DNA of 8,205 nucleotides from Candidatus Omnitrophota bacterium (GTDB lineage: Bacteria > Omnitrophota > Gorgyraeia > Gygaellales > Profunditerraquicolaceae), in contig JAQUQA010000047.1 of NCBI GenBank assembly GCA_028716305.1, positions 1 to 8,205 of the forward strand. The letters run 5' to 3'. This document shows, one piece after another, positions 1 through 6,269 of the stretch; the stretch's first letter is position 1, and every line of letters starts with the position of its first letter. Made by a program: the position numbers and the translations under genes. The notes below the pieces were generated by a model that saw nothing but the letters and a program-made list of their open reading frames with translations, was not told the DNA's origin and searched no databases.

Positions 1-1600
1 TTTTAGCCGCGGAAAGGTCCTTTCTGGATTTTGCCGCGTAGGCCAGGTCCATTGCCTCCCACATTTTCCGGTTGAATATCTCCGGCTCAAGAATCGGCGA
101 ATCATCGGCAATTGTCTCAAAGGGGATCTCTTCGGTAAAACTCCTCTTGCCTGCCAGCTCTTCCAGGTAATCGCGCGCCTTTGAGAAGTCCTGCCGGCCC
201 AGCGGGATCTGGTCATAAAATGACCGGTAGGTGTCTTCCAGGACAAAAGGGTTGGCTCCCGACAACGGCAGGACCACCCAGGTACTGACCGTGCTGCCGC
301 CCTGAATGGTAATCCGCCCCTCTTTGTCTTTGGCAAAAAATATCGGGGTCTTCCAGCCGCTGGCCAGAACTTTCTCGATAGAACCAAAAGGCCCAACCTC
401 TACACCCTGCCCGGTAGCATAAAAGGCGACCTTGGAATTAATCCGGGAATTTTCATAGAAACAATTCAGCGCCTCTTTCAACAGGGTTTCTGCCAGGGCC
501 TTGTAAAAGACCGCGGAATCTTTATCGCCGGCCTTGAAGAATCTTACCGCGTTCTTCTGCAGCGCCAGGGCCACTCCGGCCGTCCACTCCACCGAACCTA
601 CCGGGCGAAAGCCATTACGCACCTCTTTTACCCGTTCATCCAGGGCATCGCTGAAATCGCAAAGGATAAACGACTCTTCTCTTCTGTCAGGCAAGGCCAG
701 CCGCACCTTAACCAGGCTGCGGCCGAGCATGGTGCGGGTCAAGTTTTTTAGTTCGCCCGCGCTAAAACGCTCTCCTGCCGGCCCGCACATGGTCCAGGAG
801 TAGACATCCGTAGCGAAAATCGTGCTCGGCTGGCCAAACCAGACCCCCTGGTCAATCGTTCCCTGCCAAGGGTGATAGACATTCTCCTTGAACCAGTCAA
901 AGGCGCGTTCAGCGGCGGCTTTCCATTTGGCATCGCCGGTCAGTTGATAAAACATCAAAAATGCCGCGTAGGCATCCATATGCGGCTCGGTATGCACCTT
1001 TTGCCAGGCGCGGTCCCCGTCAGTGACGCCGCCGTCAGCTGCCTGCATGGCCAGGAGCACCTCGCCCAATCCCAAAGCCTGGTCATGGTATTTCTGGGGG
1101 TTAACCGCCAGCATGGCAAAGATCACAAAAGAGATCGGGCCGGGAGTAGTCCAAAACTCCAGTTCGCTTTTTCCCTGTCTGCGCGAAGAGGTAATATCCA
1201 GGGCGTTGATCAGGGCCTTTTCTTCCCGGATTGTCCCGTTTTTGGAGCGGTATATCTTCAGGATCCCATAGACCCCGTTACTATCCGCGCGCTCCTTTAA
1301 TTCATTCATCGGTATGGCTAAGCGCGCGGCAAAATAATCCATGATCTCCTCGGCCTCTTTATCCCTGCCGGCGGCCTTTAAAACCAGCGCGTCCACGGAT
1401 TTATCATAGAGAAAAGCGACCTTTTCGTATCCCGGATGCCCCCAGTGGCTGGGCGCTAATTTTGTTTGGGGATCGGATAACGCCAGGATACCGCCAGCCA
1501 CCCCCTGGATATAGTCATCTTCTGAGGCGGCCGCCGGATTAAACGAGGCAGCAACGATCAATAAAGACAAAAAAAAGATGTACCTGGTTATTTTCTTCAT
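1..1600 (-). CDS. Exported six-hairpin (alpha/alpha-barrel)-like protein, 3' end outside window
   Basis: An open frame runs from an ATG at 1600 to the window edge: 533 residues without a stop, so the C-terminus is missing. The N-terminus is a clear Sec signal peptide (Lys-rich start, hydrophobic residues about 8-19, likely cleavage after NPAAA near residue 25), so the mature protein is periplasmic, surface or secreted. The body is helical and rich in Trp, Tyr and Phe. Residues about 203-245 (HTEPHMDAYAAF, then LTGDAKW, FDWFKENVYHPW) have the paired-helix look of six-hairpin glycosidase or lyase barrels, where such helices form a carbohydrate cleft. This is a fold-level resemblance; I see no catalytic motif that fixes a substrate. 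No good Shine-Dalgarno precedes the ATG. The 40-bp gap to the upstream gene suggests one transcript and possible coupling. A function in processing extracellular polysaccharide is only a guess. Confidence 0.8.
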   Translation of the reverse strand, partial: MKKITRYIFFLSLLIVAASFNPAAASEDDYIQGVAGGILALSDPQTKLAPSHWGHPGYEKVAFLYDKSVDALVLKAAGRDKEAEEIMDYFAARLAIPMNELKERADSNGVYGILKIYRSKNGTIREEKALINALDITSSRRQGKSELEFWTTPGPISFVIFAMLAVNPQKYHDQALGLGEVLLAMQAADGGVTDGDRAWQKVHTEPHMDAYAAFLMFYQLTGDAKWKAAAERAFDWFKENVYHPWQGTIDQGVWFGQPSTIFATDVYSWTMCGPAGERFSAGELKNLTRTMLGRSLVKVRLALPDRREESFILCDFSDALDERVKEVRNGFRPVGSVEWTAGVALALQKNAVRFFKAGDKDSAVFYKALAETLLKEALNCFYENSRINSKVAFYATGQGVEVGPFGSIEKVLASGWKTPIFFAKDKEGRITIQGGSTVSTWVVLPLSGANPFVLEDTYRSFYDQIPLGRQDFSKARDYLEELAGKRSFTEEIPFETIADDSPILEPEIFNRKMWEAMDLAYAAKSRKDLSAAK

Positions 1601-1640
1601 GGGTTTGCTTGAGACGATTGGTGCTTAAGGAGGGCACTCT

Positions 1641-2147
1641 CTAATAAGCGGATCTCCTGGTGATGTCCTTGACTACCGGCATTTTCGGTATGGCAAAGGG
1701 ATTGTTGTTTGTCTTAAAGGGGTTGATACCGTTCGGATAGAGATATTCGGAAAAAGCGGAAAATGGCCCGTCAATACTGCTCAAATTATTATACGATGGA
1801 TCATAGAACGTCGGCTGGGCAATCGGCTGCGGCCGCAGATAATCATCATAGGGGATCAACCCGGAGATAAAAGAGTCTTTATTGATATCGGGCATCTTGG
1901 GTAATTGAAAAGGGTTCTTTGCTAACGAGCTGCTTGTGTTCAGGTATTTATCCTGCAGGTAATCCGGGCTGAAAGGGTCATTGTTTTTTCCGATATAATT
2001 CGGATTAAGATAAGGGTTCAGGTAATCATTTGCCGGGAAAAGCGCCTGCTGATCCCAGTAATCCCCTGCCGACACAGGGCAAAATGCAGGGCAAAAAATA
2101 AATAAGATAATCACCGCCAAAGCGGCAACGTGGCTTTTTTTCCTCAT
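1641..2147 (-). CDS. Small exported Asn/Pro/Tyr-rich protein, unknown function
   Basis: The protein has 168 aa. The ATG at 2147 is chosen because GGGAGGG lies a few bases upstream and it gives a clean Sec signal peptide (MRKKSH, hydrophobic residues about 8-25, cleavage VSA|GDY near residue 27). An in-frame ATG 30 bp further upstream would bury the signal and lacks a site. The mature part has low complexity and is rich in Asn, Pro, Tyr, Asp and Phe, without cysteines beyond the signal region. It holds short repeats: NPYLNPNY, DYL/EYL tyrosine motifs, and a duplicated NPF-x-x-PKMP box at residues about 78-86 and 149-157. I recognise no family. Such composition fits a secreted, matrix-associated or surface protein. 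It is first in a probable two-gene operon with the six-hairpin-like gene and is divergent from the glycosyltransferase/radical SAM gene. Confidence 0.82.
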   Translation of the reverse strand: MRKKSHVAALAVIILFIFCPAFCPVSAGDYWDQQALFPANDYLNPYLNPNYIGKNNDPFSPDYLQDKYLNTSSSLAKNPFQLPKMPDINKDSFISGLIPYDDYLRPQPIAQPTFYDPSYNNLSSIDGPFSAFSEYLYPNGINPFKTNNNPFAIPKMPVVKDITRRSAY

Positions 2148-2210
2148 TGATACCCTCCCAGCAAAACAGACACCCACGTTGCTTAAGAAGCGATAATTAT
2201 CTACCTTTAT

Positions 2211-2238
2211 ATTATAGCATATTTTATGGTAATTTAAA
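2211..2238 (-). promoter_or_regulatory. Promoter of the exported-protein operon
   Basis: On the minus strand TTTAAA (2238-2233) is followed by a 16-nt spacer and TATAAT (2216-2211), preceded by TGC, an extended -10. The expected start is near 2204, leaving a leader of about 57 nt to the ATG at 2147. The palindrome GATAATTATC (2192-2201) lies just downstream of the start and could be an operator, although AT-rich palindromes also arise by chance. Confidence 0.65.
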
Positions 2239-2282
2239 GGCAGGAGATTATTTTTGTTTTATAAAAAGCAAAATCCTGCCGG

Positions 2283-2310
2283 TTGAAAAAGGCCCCGAAT
2301 GTGCTAAAAT
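2283..2310 (+). promoter_or_regulatory. Promoter of the glycosyltransferase/radical SAM gene
   Basis: TTGAAA (2283-2288), a 16-nt spacer and TAAAAT (2305-2310) with an upstream TG-C extended -10. The start would be near 2317, giving a leader of about 52 nt to the ATG at 2369. This promoter lies inside the open frame that extends back to 2147, which argues that the upstream extension is not translated. Confidence 0.65.
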
Positions 2311-2368
2311 ATGGCTGGATCCGCTATCGTTATGCCAAGGAAAAACCAACTTTTCATGGATCAGGCCG

Positions 2369-4459
2369 ATGGAACCCGCTGGCAAAGAAATCTCTGTAAT
2401 TATCCCTACCTATAACCGCGCAAAATCCCTCGAGCTCTGCCTGGAGCACTTGCTTAAGCAAACCATTGAGATGGGTAGGTATGAAATCATCGTTGTCGAT
2501 GACGGCTCAAGCGATAACACGGCGGAAGTAATTAAAAAATACCAGAACCATAACCGGTTAAAAATCAAATACTTGCGGCAAAACAACCGCGGGCCAGCGG
2601 CGGCGCGTAACAGAGGTGCCGGGAATGCCTGCGCAGAGATCCTTTTCTTTATTGATGACGACTGCCTGGCGCAAAAAGAAACCCTGGAGAAGATCAGCGC
2701 AGAATTCCGCCTGCCCGGGAGAAAAAATGCCATCCTAGGCGGATTTAAGACGCCCGGAGGAAAAAATCTCCTCGGCAGGGCCGTGGATTTGGCCTGTGGA
2801 GACGATGGCCGGGTAAAAAGCCGCTCCGAAGAAGTGTTATTCCTGCCCGCCTCCAATCTCGCGTTAAGCAAATCTCTATTTCTCGGAGAAAACAAATTCA
2901 ATGAAAGCCTTAAATCGGGAGAAGACAGCGAGTGGTGCCTGCGGATGAGAGAAAAGGGGCACAGGATGATCAAATCTCCCGCGATCATTGTCGAACACAG
3001 GCACCAAAGAAACAGCCTCTATGAATTGATAAAGCAGACCTTCCTTTGGGGAAAAGATAGCGATCCGCAGGTTTATCTGAATTTTAAAAAACTGATCAGC
3101 GAAAACGAAAGCACCTTTAACCGCTCCGGCATAAATTTATTTTTTTTAACGGCCAGGCACCCGAACCTGTTTTTCATCCTTCTTTTTTCCGGCCTGGCCC
3201 CGGTGATCGCCTTCGCAGAAACACTTTCTTTGTCCCTGCGCATTGCCAAGTCGCGTAAAAAAACCCTGCTTTTCTCTCCTTTATTTTTTCTGCGCGCCTT
3301 GAGCCGTCAGACCGGATTCACGGCATCCTTATTACGGCAAAGGCGCATCGCCAACCATAAAAACTCGCGCGGCCTAAGACAACTGTTATATTTCAATCTG
3401 AAGAGAAAATTCAACACTCCCCCCTACCTGGTCCTTTTTGTAACCAACAACTGTAATGCCGCCTGCGGCCACTGTTTTTACTGGCAAAGGACCGCTGAAA
3501 AAAAAGAGGAGTTGCCGCTGGAGGATTACGCCGGCCTGGCCGGACAGCTGGGCCTCCTGGAAAAGATCTCGCTGACCGGCGGAGAACCATTCTTGCGCGA
3601 CGACCTCCCCAAAATCGCAGAGGTTTTTTATCGGGCAAACGGAGTTAAACATATCGGGATCACATCGAACGGACTGGATACGGAAAAGATCTGTGATTCA
3701 TGCGAAAAAATCCTGCAAATTTGTCCTGGGGCGAACCTGGGGATCTGCCTGGGGCTGGATGGAACAAGAGAAAGCCACGACCGGGCCAGGGGCGTAGAAA
3801 ACGGCTTTGACCGGCTGGCCAATACCTATCAGGGGCTTGGATCGCTTAAGACAAAATATCCCCGGCTTAAGATCAGCTTTAATTTCACCCTCACTAAAAA
3901 CAACGCCGCTGAATTCATCCCGCTCTATGAGCTGGTGCGTAAGGATTTTCCGGAATGCCATCCTTTGACATTTTCCGTATTAAGATCAAACCCGGCCACG
4001 GGATGCCTTTGTGCCGGCCCCAGGGAATCCGCTTTAGATCCCCCCAGCTTAAACACCATCCTCCAGCTTGCCCAAATGATCCAAAAAGATTTAAGCGCCT
4101 CAGGTAAGGCCTGGCCGGACCTCTATCTTCAGGAGGCCTGTTTTGGGCATATCCTGGAAATATTGCGCCGGAAAAAACAGCTGATCCCCTGCCTGATGGG
4201 GCGCCTTTACGCGGTCATCGATGAAAGGGCAAACGTATATTTTTGTGATTTTCGCGGTAGTATAGGGAATTTGAAAGAAAAGGAATTCAGGCAGATCTGG
4301 AACTCGCAAGAGGCAAGAAAGCAGCGCCGGCAGATAAGCTCAAAGCAATGTTACTGTTACCATAATTTTTTCCAGGACTTAAACCTTAGGTACCAGCTGC
4401 TGGACCCGCGGGTCTTTATCCAGGCGATGGGAAAATTCCGCCGCTGGACAGGCTCTTAG
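2369..4459 (+). CDS. Glycosyltransferase family 2 fused to radical SAM/SPASM-like protein
   Basis: The protein has 696 aa. Residues 7-230 are a GT-A family 2 glycosyltransferase: ISVIIPTYNR at 8-17, VDDGSSD at 43-49, a DXD-type IDDD at 95-98, GED at 184-186 and a C-terminal-side VEH at 208-210. A hydrophobic stretch (about 256-290) followed by basic residues probably holds the protein at the membrane. From about 353 comes a radical SAM domain with the 4Fe-4S motif C362-x3-C366-x2-C369 and TGGEP at 403-407. The tail has C608, C626, C661 and C663 around an IGNL...IW segment, a short SPASM-like pattern expected to bind an extra cluster. Radical SAM/SPASM proteins often mature peptides; GT2 enzymes transfer sugars. 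The open frame continues upstream to 2147, but ATG 2369 sits just before the domain and after the promoter, though with only a weak AGG site. The neighbouring peptide genes are plausible substrates; a polysaccharide role is the alternative. Confidence 0.9.
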   Translation: MEPAGKEISVIIPTYNRAKSLELCLEHLLKQTIEMGRYEIIVVDDGSSDNTAEVIKKYQNHNRLKIKYLRQNNRGPAAARNRGAGNACAEILFFIDDDCLAQKETLEKISAEFRLPGRKNAILGGFKTPGGKNLLGRAVDLACGDDGRVKSRSEEVLFLPASNLALSKSLFLGENKFNESLKSGEDSEWCLRMREKGHRMIKSPAIIVEHRHQRNSLYELIKQTFLWGKDSDPQVYLNFKKLISENESTFNRSGINLFFLTARHPNLFFILLFSGLAPVIAFAETLSLSLRIAKSRKKTLLFSPLFFLRALSRQTGFTASLLRQRRIANHKNSRGLRQLLYFNLKRKFNTPPYLVLFVTNNCNAACGHCFYWQRTAEKKEELPLEDYAGLAGQLGLLEKISLTGGEPFLRDDLPKIAEVFYRANGVKHIGITSNGLDTEKICDSCEKILQICPGANLGICLGLDGTRESHDRARGVENGFDRLANTYQGLGSLKTKYPRLKISFNFTLTKNNAAEFIPLYELVRKDFPECHPLTFSVLRSNPATGCLCAGPRESALDPPSLNTILQLAQMIQKDLSASGKAWPDLYLQEACFGHILEILRRKKQLIPCLMGRLYAVIDERANVYFCDFRGSIGNLKEKEFRQIWNSQEARKQRRQISSKQCYCYHNFFQDLNLRYQLLDPRVFIQAMGKFRRWTGS

Positions 4460-4474
4460 GTAAAAAACGCTTCT

Positions 4475-4780
4475 TTATGAAACGGTGTAATTATAGGAAG
4501 GCTGCATCAGTTCATGAAAGGCAAAGTTATACCCTGAACAGGGCCCCCTGACACAGTTATTCCCCCAGAAGGAATCTGCCGGATAACCCGGAGGTATCTC
4601 GGTCGGCTCGCAATGGGCATAAGGACAGGTACACAAGGTAGGCCCTAATTTGATCGTGCAGCCGTAGCTGTAGCCAAAACCGTAGCAATAAGGAGATTGT
4701 TTACACCCTGCCAGGACCGCCATGTCATTACCTTTTACCAGCACGGTCAGCCGCGGCTTCACCCAATTTTTTACATCCAT
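4475..4780 (-). CDS. Cys-rich RiPP-like precursor peptide 1
   Basis: The peptide has 101 aa. ATG 4780 is preceded by AAAGGAG with an 8-nt spacing. Residues 6-27 carry the motif W6-V-K8-P9-R-L11-T-V13-L14-V-K16-G17-x4-V22-L23-x2-C26-K27, which recurs in the second peptide gene. The rest is rich in Cys, Tyr, Gly and Pro, with eight cysteines in all (26, 32, 41, 50, 52, 57, 76, 81). There is no hydrophobic signal peptide. A conserved N-terminal part with a variable Cys-rich C-terminal part is how many ribosomally made, modified peptides look, so a leader ending near Cys26-Lys27 and a modified core are inferred. The gene is convergent with the radical SAM gene, 15 bp apart, not co-transcribed with it. 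A metal-binding or disulfide-rich small protein is the alternative. Confidence 0.75.
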   Translation of the reverse strand: MDVKNWVKPRLTVLVKGNDMAVLAGCKQSPYCYGFGYSYGCTIKLGPTLCTCPYAHCEPTEIPPGYPADSFWGNNCVRGPCSGYNFAFHELMQPSYNYTVS

Positions 4781-4800
4781 CAGAGTAACTCCTTTAGTTT

Positions 4801-4823
4801 AATTATACCAGATTTTATCCGGG
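4801..4823 (-). promoter_or_regulatory. Promoter of peptide gene 1, duplicated element copy 1
   Basis: On the minus strand the element reads CCGGATAAAATCTGG then TATAAT (4807-4802), an extended -10 with TGG. The -35 region is not consensus. A 23-bp stretch matches 20 positions of the element before peptide gene 2 (5606-5628), and loose similarity continues upstream through pyrimidine-rich and oligo-A sequence. The start would be near 4795, leaving a very short leader that begins at the ribosome binding site. Confidence 0.6.
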
Positions 4824-4854
4824 AGGGGAGATTTTTTTAAAGGTCACAGAAATT

Positions 4855-4948
4855 CGGGACCACGTACCAAGGACCACGGACCACGTGAGGGCACAAGTCA
4901 CAAGTCACACGTGCGAACGGCGTTCGGCGTTCTGCGTTCGGCGGAAGC
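4855..4948 (+). repeat. Heptad-repeat island 1
   Basis: Degenerate 7-nt units in blocks: GGACCAC-type units (4856-4884), then GTCACAA-type units after a GTGAG joint (4885-4909), then GTTCGGC-type units (4913-4943). It lies directly upstream of the promoter of peptide gene 1. No gene is seen in it. Confidence 0.8.
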
Positions 4949-4996
4949 GAACAGAGTGACACTTCACAGGACGTTCCCGGTTTCCTCCTCAATCTT

Positions 4997-5104
4997 CTAG
5001 TTTGATGTGCCGCTAAAGACGATAAACAGGATAGTCGAGGCCAAAATCACCAGAATTATGGCGATATGGAAAAAGTATTTATGCTTGATGATACGGTTGA
5101 TCAA
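4997..5104 (-). CDS. Small single-span membrane peptide (35 aa, TTG start)
   Basis: A TTG at 5104 is preceded by AGGAGG with a 6-nt spacing, the strongest ribosome binding site in this part of the window, and by a good promoter. The product starts with basic residues (INRIIKHKYF), has one hydrophobic span of about 18-20 residues (13-30) and ends SGTSN before TAG at 4999-4997. An N-in, C-out inner-membrane peptide is likely. I recognise no family; small accessory subunits, holin-like peptides and toxin-like peptides all look similar at this size. It sits between the two Cys-rich peptide genes, on the same strand, but has its own promoter and is bounded by heptad islands on both sides. Confidence 0.68.
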   Translation of the reverse strand: MINRIIKHKYFFHIAIILVILASTILFIVFSGTSN

Positions 5105-5135
5105 TCGTAACCTCCTTTATCATACTACTCAATAA

Positions 5136-5164
5136 ATTATCGCATAAATTAAGTATTGTGTCAT
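5136..5164 (-). promoter_or_regulatory. Promoter of the small membrane peptide
   Basis: ATGACA (5164-5159), a 17-nt spacer and GATAAT (5141-5136) with TGC directly before it. Each box is one mismatch from consensus. The leader to the TTG is about 25 nt and contains the AGGAGG site. Confidence 0.65.
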
Positions 5165-5177
5165 TGGAATTAACTCT

Positions 5178-5274
5178 AAGTTCAGGACCAAGGACCAAGG
5201 TTCGTTCGGCGTTCAGCGTTCTGCGGAGCGTTACGAGGGGCGAATTACGAAGGACGAGGGACGAGATACGAAAA
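5178..5274 (+). repeat. Heptad-repeat island 2
   Basis: AAGTTCA joint, GGACCAA units, GTTCGGC-type units, then a block of TTACGAR/GGACGAR units (5231-5271). A 17-bp stretch (5228-5244) is identical to 5662-5678 in island 3. It lies between the membrane peptide promoter and the 3' end of peptide gene 2. An open frame on the plus strand over this region runs through the repeats and is not taken as a gene. Confidence 0.8.
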
Positions 5275-5354
5275 AAGCTTAATTATAACTTCTTTACCGC
5301 TAGTAAGCTAACACTCAACAGGATATCCCTCTCAAAATGGGCCCTGATCTACTT

Positions 5355-5582
5355 TTATGAGAATAAAAGTGTCACGCAATCGGCAAAGCAAATAGTCCAT
5401 TTACCTGAAGACTGGTTATACCTTGAGGTCTTACAAGCATTAAACTGAAGGGAAGGATTGGTCGCTATACCCTGACCGCTTCCTCCAACTCCGTGCTTAC
5501 AATAAGTTAGTACATCAGACTCTATGCCTCTGGTTAAAACTATCAATTTCGGCCTATGCCAAATTCTAATTTTTCTAGACAT
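5355..5582 (-). CDS. Cys/Gly-containing RiPP-like precursor peptide 2
   Basis: The peptide has 75 aa. ATG 5582 is preceded by GAAAGG with a 4-nt spacing. Residues 8-29 repeat the motif of peptide 1: W8-H-R10-P11-K-L13-I-V15-L16-T-R18-G19-x4-V24-L25-x2-C28-K29. After it comes a Gly-rich run (GVGGSGQG, 31-38) and a tail with Cys at 50, 65 and 69, four cysteines in total. The tail shares nothing obvious with peptide 1. The codons of the shared motif differ widely between the two genes while the residues are kept, which points to selection on the protein. There is no signal peptide. A conserved leader with a variable core is inferred. No maturase gene is next to it except the radical SAM fusion about 0.9 kb away. 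Confidence 0.68.
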   Translation of the reverse strand: MSRKIRIWHRPKLIVLTRGIESDVLTYCKHGVGGSGQGIATNPSLQFNACKTSRYNQSSGKWTICFADCVTLLFS

Positions 5583-5605
5583 AAAACCTTTCTTTTTAAT
5601 GATAT

Positions 5606-5628
5606 AATTTTACCAAATTTTATCCGGA
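5606..5628 (-). promoter_or_regulatory. Promoter of peptide gene 2, duplicated element copy 2
   Basis: On the minus strand CCGGATAAAATTTGG is followed by TAAAAT (5612-5607), an extended -10 with TGG. It differs from copy 1 (4801-4823) at three of 23 positions. Upstream (5629-5646) is a purine/pyrimidine-biased stretch ending in oligo-A on the minus strand, also seen before peptide gene 1. Similarity stops where heptad island 3 begins. Confidence 0.55.
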
Positions 5629-5660
5629 AAGAGAAATCTTTTTTTGCCGTATTTTGTCCG

Positions 5661-5882
5661 GGCGTTACGAGGGGCGAAGGACGAGAAACTAAGAGCAAAA
5701 AAGGTCACAAGTCACAGGTCACAAATCACAGGGATTCGGACGGCGTTCAGCGAGAGGCGTTCGGCGGAAGTTCAGGACCATGGACCAAGAACCAAGGACC
5801 ACGCGAGGTCACAAGTCACAAGACACAAGTCACAGGTCACACGTTCGAACGGCGTTCGGCGTTCTGCGTTCGGCGGAGCCCC
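5661..5882 (+). repeat. Heptad-repeat island 3, the longest
   Basis: Blocks in order: TTACGAG/GGACGAG units, GTCACAA/GTCACAG units (5703-5731), GTTCGGC-type units (5738-5766), a GGAAGTTCA joint, GGACCAA units (5773-5802), a GCGAG joint, GTCACAA units (5807-5840), a CGTTCGAACG joint and GTTCGGC units (5850-5876). The same blocks, joints and orientation occur in island 1. Several plus-strand open frames here are translations of the repeats. From 5883 to 5933 there is only a C-rich stretch with nothing recognisable. Confidence 0.82.
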
Positions 5883-5933
5883 CTCAGAGGCCATCCCCGG
5901 GGTTCCATTATTCCACTTTCCCCTCCCCCCTAA

Positions 5934-6038
5934 AGATTCTCAATCGAGGCATTCTTCTGGCTTCTCGGGATTCACAGGGTGACTCCCCTACGCGTCCAGG
6001 GATTTTTGTGGGTGGCGCGGAGTGATTTCGAGCGGGGC
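5934..6038 (+). repeat. Imperfect direct repeat, copy A
   Basis: The first 26 bp (5934-5959) are identical to 7210-7235, and after a diverged middle the end (TTTTTGTGGGTG ... TTTCGAGCGGGGC, 6003-6038) again matches copy B. A C-rich lead-in before both copies is also similar. The two copies bracket the AT-rich TPR gene. Unlike copy B, this copy lacks the complementary right arm that would close a stem. Confidence 0.7.
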
Positions 6039-6102
6039 AAAAAACACAAAAGAAGTGATTTTGTGGTTGGTTAGCCGGGTGGATTGATGGTAAAAGAGAA
6101 TT

Positions 6103-6198
6103 CCGGCAGCGGGTGACGGCCGGGACGAAGCCCTTGCCCGCGCGCAACGATAGTGAGCACGGGCGAGGTGGACCGTTGCCGGGGAGGACCCGCTGCCA
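6103..6198 (+). ncRNA. GC-rich structured element A, possible RNA
   Basis: A perfect 10-bp closing stem pairs 6105-6114 with 6188-6197. Inside, CTTGCCCG (6133-6140) pairs with CGGGCGAG (6160-6167); its one non-Watson-Crick pair is U-G on the plus strand (A-C on the minus). An alternative pairing is GCAACG (6144-6149) with CGTTGC (6174-6179). A small hairpin at 6045-6065 precedes it. The GC-rich composition contrasts sharply with the gene next to it. Open frames across it look unconvincing. I do not recognise a known RNA family. Confidence 0.4.
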
Positions 6199-6269
6199 CT
6201 TTAGCGAGTCTGAATGTTACCCGATGTTTTTCACTTGGATGGGCGCGTTTTGGGCGTAAGATCATAGGG

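Noticed and set aside
534..1300. Plus-strand frames opposite the first gene
   Set aside because: They are shadows of a continuous 533-codon minus-strand frame with a signal peptide.
2147..2368. Upstream 74-codon extension of the glycosyltransferase/radical SAM frame
   Set aside because: It overlaps the start of the divergent gene, contains both promoters, and precedes a typical GT2 N-terminus; the ATG at 2369 is the more credible start.
4460..4474. Shared terminator between the convergent radical SAM and peptide 1 genes
   Set aside because: The 15-bp gap has no inverted repeat or T-tract; I see no hairpin that would serve either gene.
5158..5448. Plus-strand 96-codon frame
   Set aside because: Its first third is translated heptad repeat and the rest is antisense to peptide gene 2, which has a promoter, ribosome site and a conserved motif.
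4855..5882. CRISPR array
   Set aside because: Units are 7 nt, degenerate and contiguous, with no spacers of constant length and no cas genes.
5556..6265. Several frames of 64-125 codons on both strands
   Set aside because: They translate heptad repeats, repeat copy A or the GC-rich folded element and show no protein-like composition.
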